From Metopolophium dirhodum (taxonomy: Eukaryota > Arthropoda > Insecta > Hemiptera > Aphididae): a DNA stretch of 64,000 nucleotides. The stretch lies in contig NC_083560.1 of NCBI RefSeq assembly GCF_019925205.1, positions 58,822,270-58,886,269 on the forward strand, given 5' to 3'. Each line of letters begins with the position of its first letter. Position 1 is the first letter of the stretch. Shown one piece after another: positions 38,010 through 50,275 of this stretch. The translations under genes were made by a program, and so were the position numbers. Under the pieces are notes generated by a model, which was not told the DNA's origin, did no database searches, and worked only from the letters and a program-made list of their open reading frames with translations.

Positions 38010-38310
38010 AGTGTACATAAGGACTTCGCGTGATATAACTTAGATTGAAAATAGTGCATTCGTTTGCCCGCCTAAAGGTAACATACATATAGAATATAGA
38101 TATAAAGCTCATTTGAATTGAAAAAAACAAACATACTTTGTAATATATTGAAAGTGGACCATAATATGACACTCTATTACAGATCTCGCTGAATCGATTG
38201 ACGCAAATTTCATGAAAATCGGTCAAGTAGTTTTTGAGATTACCTCGAGCATACGTCCGAGTATAATACGACTTTACGTCTTTATATAATAAAATATAAT
38301 AATATAATGA
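38010..38310. mobile_element. Possible transposon tail (LINE-like)
   Basis: The words AATTTCATGAAAATCGGTCA, GTAGTTTTTGAGATTACCTC and, shortly after, GCATACGTCCGAG resemble the conserved ATTTCATnnAAATCGGTnnAG tail sequence of RTE-like insect retroelements, from memory. The 114-codon minus frame here (37969-38313) reads through this tail and is not a gene. The boundaries are uncertain. Confidence 0.35.
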
Positions 38311-38339
38311 CAATAAAATACAGATAGGTAATAATATTG

Positions 38340-38492
38340 CAGTATAGAAGCCGCTTATTAGGAACTCTTTTGGACCAAGGTGAAATGTGTCAATTAACCA
38401 ATCGGTTTGTTCTTAGGCCGACCCTAGATATTTTGTTTCAATAACTCGATTGTATCAATTATCCATGTTCCCAATAAGCGACTTCTACTATG
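38340..38492. mobile_element. Mariner/pogo-like MITE (about 153 bp)
   Basis: The left TAGAAGCCGCTTATTAGGAAC-type end and the right GTTCCCAATAAGCGACTTCTA end are inverted repeats with two mismatches over about 20 bases. A TA follows the right end, but the left flank is not a clean TA, so the boundary is off by a few bases or mutated. There is no open frame. Confidence 0.65.
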
Positions 38493-39095
38493 TAATATAA
38501 ATATTAAATATTATAAGAACGGCCCATAACGTTTGTACCCATAGGTATTTTATATTATATAGCTACTACTCGTTATCTGCACACTGCGAGATGCGATAGC
38601 GTTTTGTATTCAATAAGCGTATTATTAGTATTATTTATTATTATATTATATTGCCGTGCGGTTTACCAGTGCACAGCGCGACTGCTAAATCGATTCTGAA
38701 CAACGGGGCCCGCGAGGTCGCGTTTTACATATGGTAATAAAATATATATATATTATTATAGGTAGATATGCGACTTCTGCGCCAACTATTTTTACATTAT
38801 TGTATGATGTACTTTATGATAAGATATTGTCGTCTCGTCAAAAATACTATTTTGAGAGTAACCTATTACGATTAAATTATTAGAGTACAGCAATAAAAGA
38901 ACAAAACCAATTTTTTCTTTAATTCATTACACTATAAGAAATGAAAATCACGCACAAGAAAGCATGTTATATGTTAAATTTGATTTTAAAAATTAATAAT
39001 ATTTATTTTTGGAATTTAGCATCATGGAAAATAGTCGTCCGTCCGGTGACCGCTCCTCGGGTCCGGGGGGACAAGAAACTCGGTGCATTCTCGAT

Positions 39096-39123
39096 GATGA
39101 TATGATATGATATGATATGATAT
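39096..39123 (+). repeat. TATGA pentanucleotide microsatellite
   Basis: About five tandem TATGA units. A 28-codon frame (39024-39110) runs into it after a GC-rich start (MENSRPSGDRSSGPGG...), but I do not call it a gene. Confidence 0.85.
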
Positions 39124-40199
39124 TCACGATATGGGTCTAAGTCCAAACGCTTTTAGACTTCATGGATACCTACATGGAAATATATCTCAAGTTCTTAGGT
39201 CTGTGGAGACCTGGACGGCCACGATACATGAAGACAGCTTCCTGGAAATGGCTCAGTACCTATAGGTGCATATATGTGCAGTATGCGATTTATTTTTACC
39301 ACAGAGGATGACCACCTGCGGGGATCTACGCGTTTCAGATTAAACACGATACAGGTCAAAGTGGTGTAACGTGTAAGATATTTTTTTGAAACCGTTTGCA
39401 TTTCTACTGCCCACCTTACGCTGTACATACGAATTTCGCTGTACCCACATTTAATATAATAGACCTACGTCAGAACGCAGACGAAAATTATATAGGTAAT
39501 TTTCGAAATTAAATACGGGGCCGAATTGTTTACGCATGCAATTATTATTATTTTAATTATCATGATCCTCTGTACGGATGTCGGAATGTCTAATTGTATT
39601 TTATGATTTTAATTTTAACCAGACCGCACGTTCGTCATGGATAATCCCGGCTATAGTACCTAGGTATCTATCGTTTTAAGACGCGTGAAAATTTGTAATC
39701 GGTACCTAGGTAGATAATATTATATAATATAATCTAACGGCGCGCAATCATCGTTGGCTGTACAACCAGTAATAAGTATGGGTACCTATATACTTACATA
39801 GCTAAGTAACATAATATTATAGGTGTAATAAGTTAATAACGCGTATTATAAATTTACAAATTATAATCCTCACCGAGTCCTCGACTCTTAGCTATAGTTT
39901 TGTAGACAATTATTATTTAAGTCAGTGGTTATTCACATCAGTGGTCTCGACGTTCCCGTGGAGTACCTACCACATCATATTTACGATAAAAAAACATATA
40001 ATAGTAACAAAACAACATAGTTATCTACCAACGTCCTTAACAATGAGCGAAGAGAGGAAGGTAATTTTGGGCGTAAGGGCGTATTTTCGCCCGTGTGAAT
40101 CCCAGACGCGCAATCCGTTGATGCGAAAAAACAATAACGTTATTACATTATTATATTTATAAGCACTCGAATAGAGAATTCCTCATGCCCATAAAATGG
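39124..40199. other. No gene recognised
   Basis: Mixed-composition DNA, GC-richer at about 39200-39480. A 77-codon minus frame lies at 39195-39428 without splice or motif support. A tiny ATGAGCGAAGAGAGGAAG with a GTAATT donor at 40043-40061 is noted among the rejected items. Confidence 0.3.
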
Positions 40200-40640
40200 T
40201 CAAAAACAGTCAAACTTTTTATAAATTGAATAATATTATATAGAAAATGCTAATAAACATTTGGTGAAACATTCAAATATCTACGGTTATATTATGCCTA
40301 GTTTTTAATTTTTAGCTAACCAAACCAAAAACAAAATCGATTTTGTCAAAAACTAGTTTTCCATAATAATAATTCCTATTTTCACTTAATTTTTTTGTTT
40401 CTCCCAACACTTTTTTAAAAAAAAAACTACTGAGAATTTCTTACATTTGACCCTCCTTCCCCTAAATATTACTTTATCTCCAGAAAAGACGCTGATGTAT
40501 AAAAATCGAAGCATTTTAATTTTTTACTTGTCCTTATAGGTGAAATATTGGAGAAACAAAAAACAAATTAAATAAAAACCACAAATCATTATTTATTAAA
40601 TCAATACATTCATCACTCCGTTCAAAATCTAAAATTCAAA
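40200..40640 (-). repeat. Family-A dispersed repeat, reverse copy
   Basis: It contains AAAATCGATTTTGTCAAAAA, a poly-T/poly-A middle, a CACAAATCATT block and the terminal ATTCATCACTCCGTTCAAAATC. The order is the same as at 33200-33625. Confidence 0.65.
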
Positions 40641-42255
40641 GGAAGGCTAATCGTATGAAATTAATACAGACTGGACAAAATTAAAATAAAAGTTGTATTT
40701 TAATGACTATTATTTTTATGTTTAAAAATGTGATTTTTTTTTATCATCAAATATTTTTTTTTTATCACTATATTGTATCAAAAAATGATAGCTTTATTTT
40801 TTTTAACCTGACCTTGTGTCTTCAACTTTAAATTTATTTATTTTCGAATAAAATTTACAAAATAATACACTATAATATTATGTATCTATATCACTACCTA
40901 GTAGACGTTTGTTAATAATTTATTATTTCGTCGCAATTATTATATTATTGGTATATTATACTTCAGACAGGGCTCTCAATCATCAGCACGTTCCTATAAT
41001 CAATATAGATGTGTACAGATGTATAATCACCCTCTATCATAACGATGATATCAATAAATTATAAATTGTAATAATGTAGGTAACTATATCTACGTTCAAT
41101 ATTTATAACACCAATTAAATGTATTGTACATCGACCGTATACGCGTATTTCACGCATTATAACAGCAAAAAATGTTCAGGTAATATCATTATTATACACA
41201 TAGTAGATACGCGTTAAAAAAAAAAATTTGTTATTTTTTTCATGCATAATCAATTGCGCAACACAACAATAAAACACACAATATACCAAGCAACTATAAG
41301 TTGCATGCAATTTATATTTTCATTATATTGTAAATTACCTTTATACCTATGTCGATAGTTTTAATATCACGCGTATAATTTTTCATTCGTTTAATAAACC
41401 GAAACAAACTATAATTGTATAGCCCGTGCCCACATATTCACGTAGCACACGTCATATATTATTATTACAGGTTATACATTTATAATTCGTATTTCACACA
41501 ATTATTCAGTTATCATGAGCGATATTTTACGTAAAAAATTTGAACGTTGGGGTGCCAGGGAACGACGTACTATATATTGTCTATAGCGTTACTCCTAAAG
41601 TCGTATCGAATTGTGCACTGTGTACCTACATCGTATAACATACTATAGGCACATCATTACATATTAGTATTTTAGGTACCTAAATACATTATAATATGTG
41701 ATTTTAAGTTTTAGATTAACGTGACAATACAATAGGTATACATTATAGTATTCATTGAATTATTGTGAGTATCGATAAAATATGTATTTATTGAGGGAAC
41801 GTGAGAGTAGTTACCTAAGCGTAAGATTATCCGGTCTACGTGCCATTTTATTCGTCCTAATTTGATTAGGTATATTAATTATTAAGCCATTACCAGTTAT
41901 ATTGATATTACGAGCTGTATTACTAAGATATGGCTAATCTATAAAAAATAAATTCAATTCATTTATACGCATATTTATTTAATTATATAAAATTGAATTA
42001 TTTATATTGATTTTGTAGTAGGTAATAATCATTGCGAATGGTATAAATGTCTAGTGGACAATTGTTTCGTAATGTAATCTTCTCTGATGAAAATTAGTAA
42101 CACATATATGCAATAACTTTATACGAGAATATTGATATATACTATGATTTATAGAAGTTCCTATAACAACTTAATATGGCTGGTAACTATTAAATCAGGA
42201 GTCTTCAACCAGACTTATTATTATTTGAGGCTCAGGAACACTGCATTATAATATA
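40641..42255. other. No gene recognised
   Basis: AT-rich DNA with poly-T runs near 40735-40800. One TAGGTACCTA palindrome is at 41673-41682. A short TCTTCAACCAG block near 42205 resembles a hAT-like terminus without a partner. Confidence 0.3.
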
Positions 42256-42263
42256 AGCATAGC

Positions 42264-42773
42264 CAAGGCTGTGCAAGTTAATGATTTTTTTTAACTCAGT
42301 TAAGTTAATATGCACTAATAACAAAAATTTAATATAACTCTAGGTTAACTCAGTTAAGTTAAAAGTTAATACACACTTTTTGTTAACTTTTTAAGTTAAA
42401 AAAAAGTTAATTTTTTTATAGAACGCTAGTGTACTTTTTCCACCCAAAACTAAATTATAGGATATAGTGTTAATACTTCATACAGTATTTTCATATACAT
42501 TAGATTCGAATGATATAAATTTTTAACTTTAAAGAATTTACGATACATATTTTTTGACATGAAAACGAAATAGACTGAAATAGTGAAATATTATAAAATT
42601 AACTTAACTTACTTCTTAAAATGAAAAATTAACTCGTTAATTAATTAAGAAATTTAGTAAGTTATCAGTTAAGTTAATGAAAAGCCAAAAGTAACTAGTT
42701 AAGTTAAAAAGTTAAAATTAAATTAACTTTTTAACTTAACTTTAACTTTTTAACTCGTTAACGCCTAGCCTTG
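42264..42773 (+). mobile_element. hAT-type MITE, copy 3 (510 bp, intact ends)
   Basis: CAAGGCTGTGCAAG at the left and GCCTAGCCTTG at the right are inverted ends. A perfect 8-bp TSD AGCATAGC flanks it (42256-42263 and 42774-42781). The interior follows copies 1 and 2, for example GATTCGAATGATATAAATTT and ATGAAAACGAAATAGACTGA. There is no transposase frame, so mobilisation must have come from a hAT element elsewhere. Confidence 0.9.
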
Positions 42774-42781
42774 AGCATAGC

Positions 42782-44284
42782 ACATTTTTAAAGCTCTACT
42801 TTGGAATTTTGTAACAAAACTAATTCCATTCGCATTTGTTTAATACAATATGTTTCGACTACGAATGGCCCTTGAGATTTAAAAAAAATAATAGTTTGCC
42901 CGCTTCCCAAAAACGTTGAAGACATCTGTATAAAGGTATTAAATCGCTAGTTGTAAGATCAAAGTTTTTTTGAATGAAAATAATATAAGAACTCTTAAAG
43001 TTAATCGATTTGAAAGTCAAATGGTACCTACTTGTAAATACAATATAATATATTATTATAAAATGCCATAGGGTATCCATTTAAAACAAATTAGTTATTC
43101 TTTTGTTTTTTTCTGCATTGAGAGTGTACGTTGGTATTTTATTTCACTATTGGAAGTCTACATCATATAATAATACATCGTATTAAATTGTTTTACAATA
43201 TCATCTACAAGAATATGGGTAATATTGGTTATTAAGTTGTTTTCGTCGAATAAATATTTTGTCGTTTGTAAGAAATAAACAAATTATTAGATGTTAAATT
43301 CATTGAAATCGATTGTGCACGTGCGCCAAGTACACCTTTCGGTTTCTCGTACACAACGGACAACAAAAACTATTAAAAAGTAAAACTAATCGAGAGTGAA
43401 CAAAATATTACACTATAATAAATACACATCGCTCATATACAGGTAAGTTAGGTTACGCATATTGGGAGGTGGGTTCGTATATTATAATATCTATACGTGC
43501 ATAATATTATAACACGTCTTACACCGTTTGTATATAAAATCATTGAGTATAATATGTAAACTCAATGATAATATGTAGGTACATCGGTCGATCGGAAACA
43601 GTATATAATATATTATACCTATAACATTAACATAATAATCGAGAAAAAAATTAGGTCACACTGATTATGCGACGCTCGTGTATCTGTATAATAATTACTA
43701 TTCGCGTGTGTACGGATATAATTAATATCCACCGAGGAAATATTGTTGTAGACCAATTATAATAATATGGTATACCTCTATACCAGCTGTAATATAATAT
43801 ATTATATACCTATATGTAGATGAATATTTTAAGAGATTTAATATTCATTGACGTATAATGTATTAGCTACTGTATTTATAATTAGCAATAACATTTCGGA
43901 CGGCAAGGACTGCGCAGTATAGTATTGGTGTATTATATAATGTGGTATTATAAATAGTACAGAAATTATACAAGTAAAAGTATCGAAAACTCTGCATACT
44001 GGGTGTATATTTTAACAGTATATAAATATTCATTACCTCGACGTTTTTAAAACCGTTTTATTTTTTTACCTCGATTTTAATTTATTAGTTACGGAACAAC
44101 ATTTTGAAAAAAAAAATATGTTTTTATGAGAGCTATTATTTTGGTATAAAATAAAACTGGAATTTTCGAACTATAGTATTATACATTATTATAATATTCA
44201 TTATATTTAAAATGTCGATGATCGGAGTTGAGTGCCTTAATATGGGTTCCCCGCAAAACGTTAGTCTTCTACACCACTCATCAA
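42782..44284. other. No gene recognised; isolated donor-like site
   Basis: ATACAG|GTAAGTTAGG at 43442/43443 is a good plus-strand donor following a modestly GC-rich stretch (43310-43380). It could end an untranslated exon, but nothing else supports that. A 9-bp hairpin (TCATTGAGT / ACTCAATGA) is at 43540-43568. Confidence 0.2.
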
Positions 44285-44655
44285 AACGATAAATACTATA
44301 AATTTCTACGGTTATTCGTTATAAAAAACAAAATCGATTTTGTCAAAAACTGGTTTTAGGTAAAAGTTCCAGTTTTTCATTATTAATTTTTTATTTTTCC
44401 TGATTGTTTTGAAAAATACTGGTAATTTTCAACTATGAACTCGAAAAAGTGCCAAGGCCAACTTACTATAGGTCCGATTTACTATCAGAAACCAGCCTCA
44501 AAATCGAAGATTTTTTTCTACTAATTTTCGTGTATATAAATATATACAATTTACATAATATTATCAATAGATATTATACACTATACAGACACAGATATTT
44601 AAAAAAACACTTATCATTGTAAAATCAATAAATTTACCACTCCACTCAAAATCTT
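44285..44655 (-). repeat. Family-A dispersed repeat, reverse copy
   Basis: AAAATCGATTTTGTCAAAAA, CTAATTTTCGTGTATATAAA, CACTTATCATTGTAAAATCA and the terminal CCACTCCACTCAAAATCTTA follow the order seen at 33200-33625. An insertion of AT-rich DNA lies near 44540-44590. Confidence 0.65.
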
Positions 44656-45715
44656 AAGTTATAGGTAACGATACAATAATAGTAAAAAATGATTTTTCGT
44701 AATGAATTTAAAGTATTAAAAATACTTTCGAGAAAATTAGTGTTAACAGTAAAAAAAAAAAATCACTCTGTACATATTTTCCAACATAGTTTTATAATAT
44801 ATACTACGTTATTGACGGGCCCAGTATATTATAATATATTGGAGAGAAAAGGTTATACACATTTTTCTGAGAAAAAAAAAATTAAAATATTAACGACTAT
44901 ACCTAATATATAACGTTCTAAGGTACAATATGTTGCATATTATTATATAGAGTTGGAGTGATACTAATCACAGTGTCCCCCTGTTGTTCGGCCGGCGCAC
45001 ATAATATACAAATACGGTGGCCTGCCTTGAATGTGTCTACGGGACAAGCTATCCTTGCTCGATGTTCCGGTCTTGGCTATACATCGTTTGATAACTACTT
45101 CCCGACAGAAATTGTTTATATACCTACCTGGCTACCTCTAGTAATAATTGTACCATATCGATATTTTACAATTTTTCTGTGCGTTTTAAATTACCCGCGT
45201 GCACATAACATGTATACACACGGCACAGTAGTAATAATAATAATAATATTATACCTATATTATGGTCTCGCGGTTTCCGGCTCGATATGTGATTGTATCT
45301 CATAATATACCATTATAATATTACGGAATGCCGGTGACCTAAGCTTAGGTACAGATCGAAGTGCGCGATAGCCGACGACGATCGTATAATACGACATCGT
45401 CGAATAGTATGATAATAGTAATAGTAATAATAATGACGATAATAATATAAGTAGGCAGCTCTAAAATTCAAAACTATTCGGTCAGATTTTCCACGAGAGA
45501 ATTAATAATAATGTTATTACATGATTTGTATCATCATTTATTATTAATTAAATACAGTGTAAATAAGGTAGGAAAATTTCCAATCACGCGTTATACGTGG
45601 GACTGAACCAAATTGTAACAATTTGTGCTTAATGTTATAATATCATTAAAATGCAGTTCTACGATGTAATGTAGGCCATATTATCATAAGCACCAATGAA
45701 CAGCACAGTAACACA
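44656..45715. other. No gene recognised
   Basis: A 115-codon plus frame (44958-45305) spans a GC-richer stretch. Its peptide has no recognisable motif, and the second half is Tyr/Ile-rich from AT codons. I do not call it a gene. Confidence 0.25.
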
Positions 45716-45754
45716 CGCGTGTGTGTGTATGTGTGTGTGTGTGTATGTGTATGG
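45716..45754 (+). repeat. GT microsatellite, interrupted
   Basis: GT dinucleotides interrupted by three TATG steps over about 38 bases. Confidence 0.85.
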
Positions 45755-46360
45755 TGTATGTTTGTGTATAGTGTTATCGCTGGTTGTTTTTTTCACACTG
45801 ATCACAACAACAACAAAAACGTGAGAAAATAATATATGCTTGTGAGGCGATATCGTCTTAGACATTTCGATTATTTTTCTCAACTCTAGATCAAAAGGGC
45901 ATCGACCTACTTATAGTTTTCGCTTTTATCGATTCAAACGTAATATATTAATTATTATTACATAAGACTGCGTAGTGCAGTTATTTTTAATTTAAAGATT
46001 TTAAACATCGGCAAATTTAACGTAGGTAAATATTTAATATTATTTTAAATAATGTTGTTTACCGAGTTGGTTATTAGGTACCATATATTATTAGAATATT
46101 TGGATTACTGATAAAAAAAAAAAGTTAAAAATCAAAAATTTGGCTAGCCAACTTTTGTGGTAAAGCCTACTTTGCACTCCTCTATCTGGTTACATATAAC
46201 CTATAATCTTATTGGTCTGTTAGTATTTTGAGTTTGCGACCAACAATCAGAGTTTGCTAAGCCACAATATTGTATAAAAATTAGTATGGTTTTCTTTTGA
46301 CTATACATTTTTAGTTATGATTAGACTAAACATTTCTATAGAAATTCATGATTTTAACAT
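45755..46360. other. No gene recognised
   Basis: AT-rich DNA. A short palindrome TTGGCTAGCCAA lies near 46140. Confidence 0.3.
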
Positions 46361-46368
46361 TGCTTGCA

Positions 46369-46763
46369 AGTTGCAAGTCTGGGCAAATTGAGTTAAGTTG
46401 ATAGAAAAATTTTTAAAAAGTTTAAAGTTAATTGTTATCTTACAATTAACTTATGAACTTCAGTAAAGTTGTTTTTATTATAATAATTATTATTTTTTTT
46501 AATAATATAGTTTAAATTAATAAAAAGTAAACGTATATGTAATTAGCACCATCAGTTATAATAATGAATTGTATTATATGTTCATTTTTAAATCAACGTA
46601 ACTTGGGTTTGATTAAAAGTAACTCGTTATGTTTTTAGTCCATATCAATAGAAATCAGTTAAGTTAACAATTAAGTTAATGAAAATTAAATTTGAAAAAG
46701 TTAATTAAAAAGTGAAAATTATTTAACTTTATCAGCTATTTAACTCGTTTATGCTCAGACTTT
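46369..46763 (+). mobile_element. hAT-type MITE, copy 4 (395 bp, diverged)
   Basis: A perfect 8-bp TSD ATTGCTTG flanks it (46361-46368 and 46764-46771). The left end CAAGTCTGGGCAAA is preceded by a 7-bp extra CAAGTTG, apparently a small tandem slip. The right end is GCTCAGACTTT. The interior AAGTTAA/TTAACTT strings follow the family, but it is shorter and more diverged than the other copies. Confidence 0.75.
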
Positions 46764-46771
46764 ATTGCTTG

Positions 46772-49555
46772 TATACTACATTACTATATGCGTGTAATAT
46801 GTATCAAATTCAATTTTAAGCCCTCGACCATAGACAATAGACTATTGTTATGTATACGCTCTTAACATTTAATTTCATAATAGTTTTTCATAGACCATTG
46901 CGTAACAATATTATATCATACACATATTATTCCAAAATAATATAAAATCTAAATAATTCATACAATATTTCGATTGTCAACATTATCATTTTTTAATAAA
47001 TACGTAACCAATCACTGATATGAGTCGGAACTATAAAAAAATATTTCACCATGTCATTGGACTTTTTAATTTTATTTCATTATATGCATATTTTGAGCTC
47101 TAGATTACATAAAATCTATGAATGTACCAATTTTTCTAATACAAAGATATCTTATCAGTTTTTACGCGATGAAAATATTATAGTCTATACCTACAAACTA
47201 CAATTATCAATTTAGGAAATCTTTCAAATTTTAAGATATGATCATAAATTGATATGTTATGTTATTTGGTGGACCTGTTTTTGCCCAAATATTCTTTTTT
47301 CTCCAAACTCAAAAAGAGGGATTTGGTTTTCGCGCATAGAAATATTATTCATTATAAACTAAAAAGACATTTTGGTCACCACTGTATTTTATTTTTATTG
47401 AAGATATTATTTACATTTGTAGTTTTTATAAGAAATTAATGCCAATATATAAGTGTAAACCATATAATTATTATTAGTTATTACTAATAAATGCAATGCA
47501 ATTAAATTAAAATGAATATATTCAGAAAATTCAAACATAACATATGCCTATAATAATTTATTTATAGAATATTTTTAATACCTACATAATATTATTGTTT
47601 ATCAAAGCTGTGCAGTCATATGAATTTTATAAACTGCATTTCGCAAACAGTGGTAACCAAAATGTGTTTTCGTTTATAATAGGTATGAATAACATCTCTA
47701 TGGGTGAAAACTAGCTTAGAGAATCGCAAAAATCTTCTATGGCTAAACTCATGACTAAATTAACTGTTTTAGTCAAGACTATGACTAAATTTACGAACAA
47801 AACTTTTAAAGAATCGCCCTGCAGATAATTTTTTGATTTTGTGGCTTTGGGAGAAAACAAGCACGTCCGCCTAGAGATGAGATACTCTGCAACTGCTGGT
47901 AACGTTTGGCGAACATTCAGCGAATAATAAAGTAATATAAACGTTCGTTTTAAATTTTGCCAGAATGTAATTCACGTTAATACTATTCCATAATAGAATC
48001 ATAATTTACGACAGAATTGATATTGATACTTCTTACATAATATACGAACGAGAATTAATTTATGTGAGTTGACGGCGAAGAAGCTATTAACATTTGAGCC
48101 TTATGCGTCCCGCTGCCCTCCCCCCACCAATGAACGAGAATTTGGAATTTGGAAGTTGCGTTACCAAAATAATACTTACAATAACCACCACTGATATATT
48201 TTGATCACTTGTTAGGTATATAATATAGTATAGGTATTCAATTTTTCTGCTACTACAATTCAAAATTTTGCGTCTGGTTCGTCTCGGGTAGAACTTTCAG
48301 GTGATTTACTATTATAGTTTTTGGAAACATTTTTCTAAATTTAATCTTATCAAAGATATCAATGATAATATCAATAATCTTTCATTGATTTCGTGCGTAG
48401 GTATTCGAGTTTTAGTATGTGGTAATATAGTACACATATACAATACCTACCATATACATATGGAACCTATAGTACCTATATAATAATATATGTATAATAT
48501 TATGTGATTTATACCTTATCATGGTTTATATACATCACACAACATAGTATTATTATGCATGTATGCGGAACGTATTTTACATTCATACAATTAATTAGAA
48601 CATCGAAGTTATAAATATAATAACTAATTCTCGTTCACATTTTGAATTTTTTTTTTAGTTGACGAAAACAGTTCAATCTTAATGTTATAAGGCCACGCCA
48701 CGTAAGTAGGTACGCACAGTGAAAACATAAACCGCCAACAAGGACTAAAAAAAATAGTATACGTGTTTAGTGTTTATGTTAATTTATATTGTACCTACAT
48801 ATATCTACCATATTTATATACTTAATAATACAGTTGAGCGTAATGCCATATTAGATGTTTTTTGTAAGAAACCTGCTCCGTCACATATTGAGCTTCCGGT
48901 AAACCAGCTGTACATTTTACGAACCATTTTATCATGAATACACTATGCTCGGTGACACATATAATTTTATAAGATAATGATAATGTTATGCGTACATGGT
49001 TATTACTTATTTTATGGTTTTATCGGAAATCCAAACAGCGCGATCAAATTTTTATACGGTCGTTTTTGCGACATTATATTAGTGTAATATATTTTATCTA
49101 TATTGTATGATCTATCTTACATTATATATCATAGTCACAGCGATCGTCAGGAACCAAAAAGCGATTTATTTTTACTACGACGTGATATGAAATCGAATTC
49201 AAATAGGTGTGGATTCGAAACATAATAATAATAGTTATAGGAATATAAAAACACAAATAACACAACGTGATGGCGATCTATAGACGTAGAGTTTTGTCGC
49301 CACCGTAAAGATAGATCATAATCTCCATGGATTTATACTGTGTTATAAACCTTGGTAACGTTTTTCAAGTTTCTGAGCACCAAAACAAAAAGAAGCAAAA
49401 CAAGAAGCAAGCAGGGCAGCAGGGCGTATCGCAAAGATGCAGCCACGAGCTCACGTATAAGTACTAATAACTATTTTAATAATTTGTGCATGTAACAACT
49501 AGAACTACAGTACGGTAGTGTTGTTTTCGTTTGGGATCTTTAAAGACTAAACAGA
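46772..49555. other. No gene recognised
   Basis: AT-rich DNA. Near 47735-47790 the words ATGACTAAATTAACTG and ATGACTAAATTTACG form a short direct repeat. At 47720-47820 TTAGAGAATCGC and TTAAAGAATCGC recur in the same direction, probably an old repeat. Confidence 0.3.
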
Positions 49556-49619
49556 ATGGCTTACGGCAGCGAAAACATTTCAAAGATCGCAGCCATCGTT
49601 GTTCAAGTTGTGTAGGAAG

Positions 49620-49785
49620 TGGTCCTAAATCGGTGGCTTAGCCCCCCCCCCCCCAACCAAAAAAAAAAATCTATGAATTTGACGAGTATTTTTATGAATT
49701 TAATATCAGACCGATTTGGAAAATTAAATTTAAGTTGAACAAAATGTAAGCCCCCTCACCCTCCCCCACACAAAAAAAAAAAAAT
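49620..49785. repeat. C-rich/A-rich duplicated block (possible transposon end)
   Basis: GTGGCTTAG followed by C13 (49642-49654) and an A-run is echoed at about 49747-49785 by GTAAGCCCCCTCACCCTCCC and a second A-run. It resembles the C-rich ends of GTGGCnnAGCCCC-type aphid repeats, from memory, but no TSD was found. Confidence 0.45.
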
Positions 49786-50028
49786 TCGACTAAAACTCCG
49801 ACTATTGATTTCAGTCGTCAGATAGGTATCTGAAACATTGCAATAAACATTTCCACCGACAATCCAAGCGAGTGCTTTGACGATTCATATATTATAATAT
49901 AATAATATACCATTATAGCATGACGCAATTTATTTAACGAAGTTTAGCATCCCTGCGATACGCCCATAATTGGTAGGTATATAATATATGCAACAACTAC
50001 AGCAACAAGTCGAATGCTTTGTACTTAC

Positions 50029-50275
50029 ATGTAAGTCTTGTCCGAGGATCGGTGAGGCGGCCGTCGAACAGGTGCCGGCCAAGCACCGCAGCCGGGTCCA
50101 AGCTCTTTCGTCTGTTGGCCCCATAACTCTGACGCCGGGCCGCCGACGAACGCCTCCTGTGGTCAGCGGGCACGGCGCTATAGCTGGCCCGCCGGGCGTC
50201 GTTGTAGCTGGATCGCCGGCCGTCGCCTTTGGAAGACGCGTACGACAAACCAATCATGCTGAACAAGTTCTTCAT
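50029..50275 (-). CDS. Probable first coding exon of an unidentified Arg/Ser-rich protein
   Basis: On the minus strand an ATG at 50275 in a good animal start context (GTCACCATGAAG) opens 82 codons plus one base. The exon ends at a consensus donor ACAT|GTAAGTAC (GT at 50028-50027), leaving phase 1. Read past the donor, the frame meets a stop after ten more codons, which supports splicing there. The peptide starts MKNLFSMIGLSYASS and is then basic and polar. It has five Arg-Arg-x-Ser motifs at R20-S23, R28-S31, R41-S44, R47-S50 and R55-S58, three followed by Tyr. Known biochemistry makes RRxS the consensus for cAMP-dependent protein kinase, so a regulated N-terminal tail is a reasonable inference. 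The segment is far more GC-rich than its surroundings and sits downstream of a CpG-rich island. I do not recognise the family and found no downstream exons in the window. No transmembrane or folded domain is visible. Confidence 0.5.

Noticed and set aside
37969..38313. 114-codon minus frame
   Set aside because: It reads through a repeat tail (FHEICVNRFSEI-type peptide) and not a unique gene.
40043..40061. ATGAGCGAAGAGAGGAAG followed by GTAATT as a six-codon first exon
   Set aside because: Too short, with a weak donor and no upstream promoter-like sequence.
44958..45305. 115-codon plus frame
   Set aside because: No motif or splice context, and the second half is driven by AT-rich codons. Length alone is not convincing in 64 kb.
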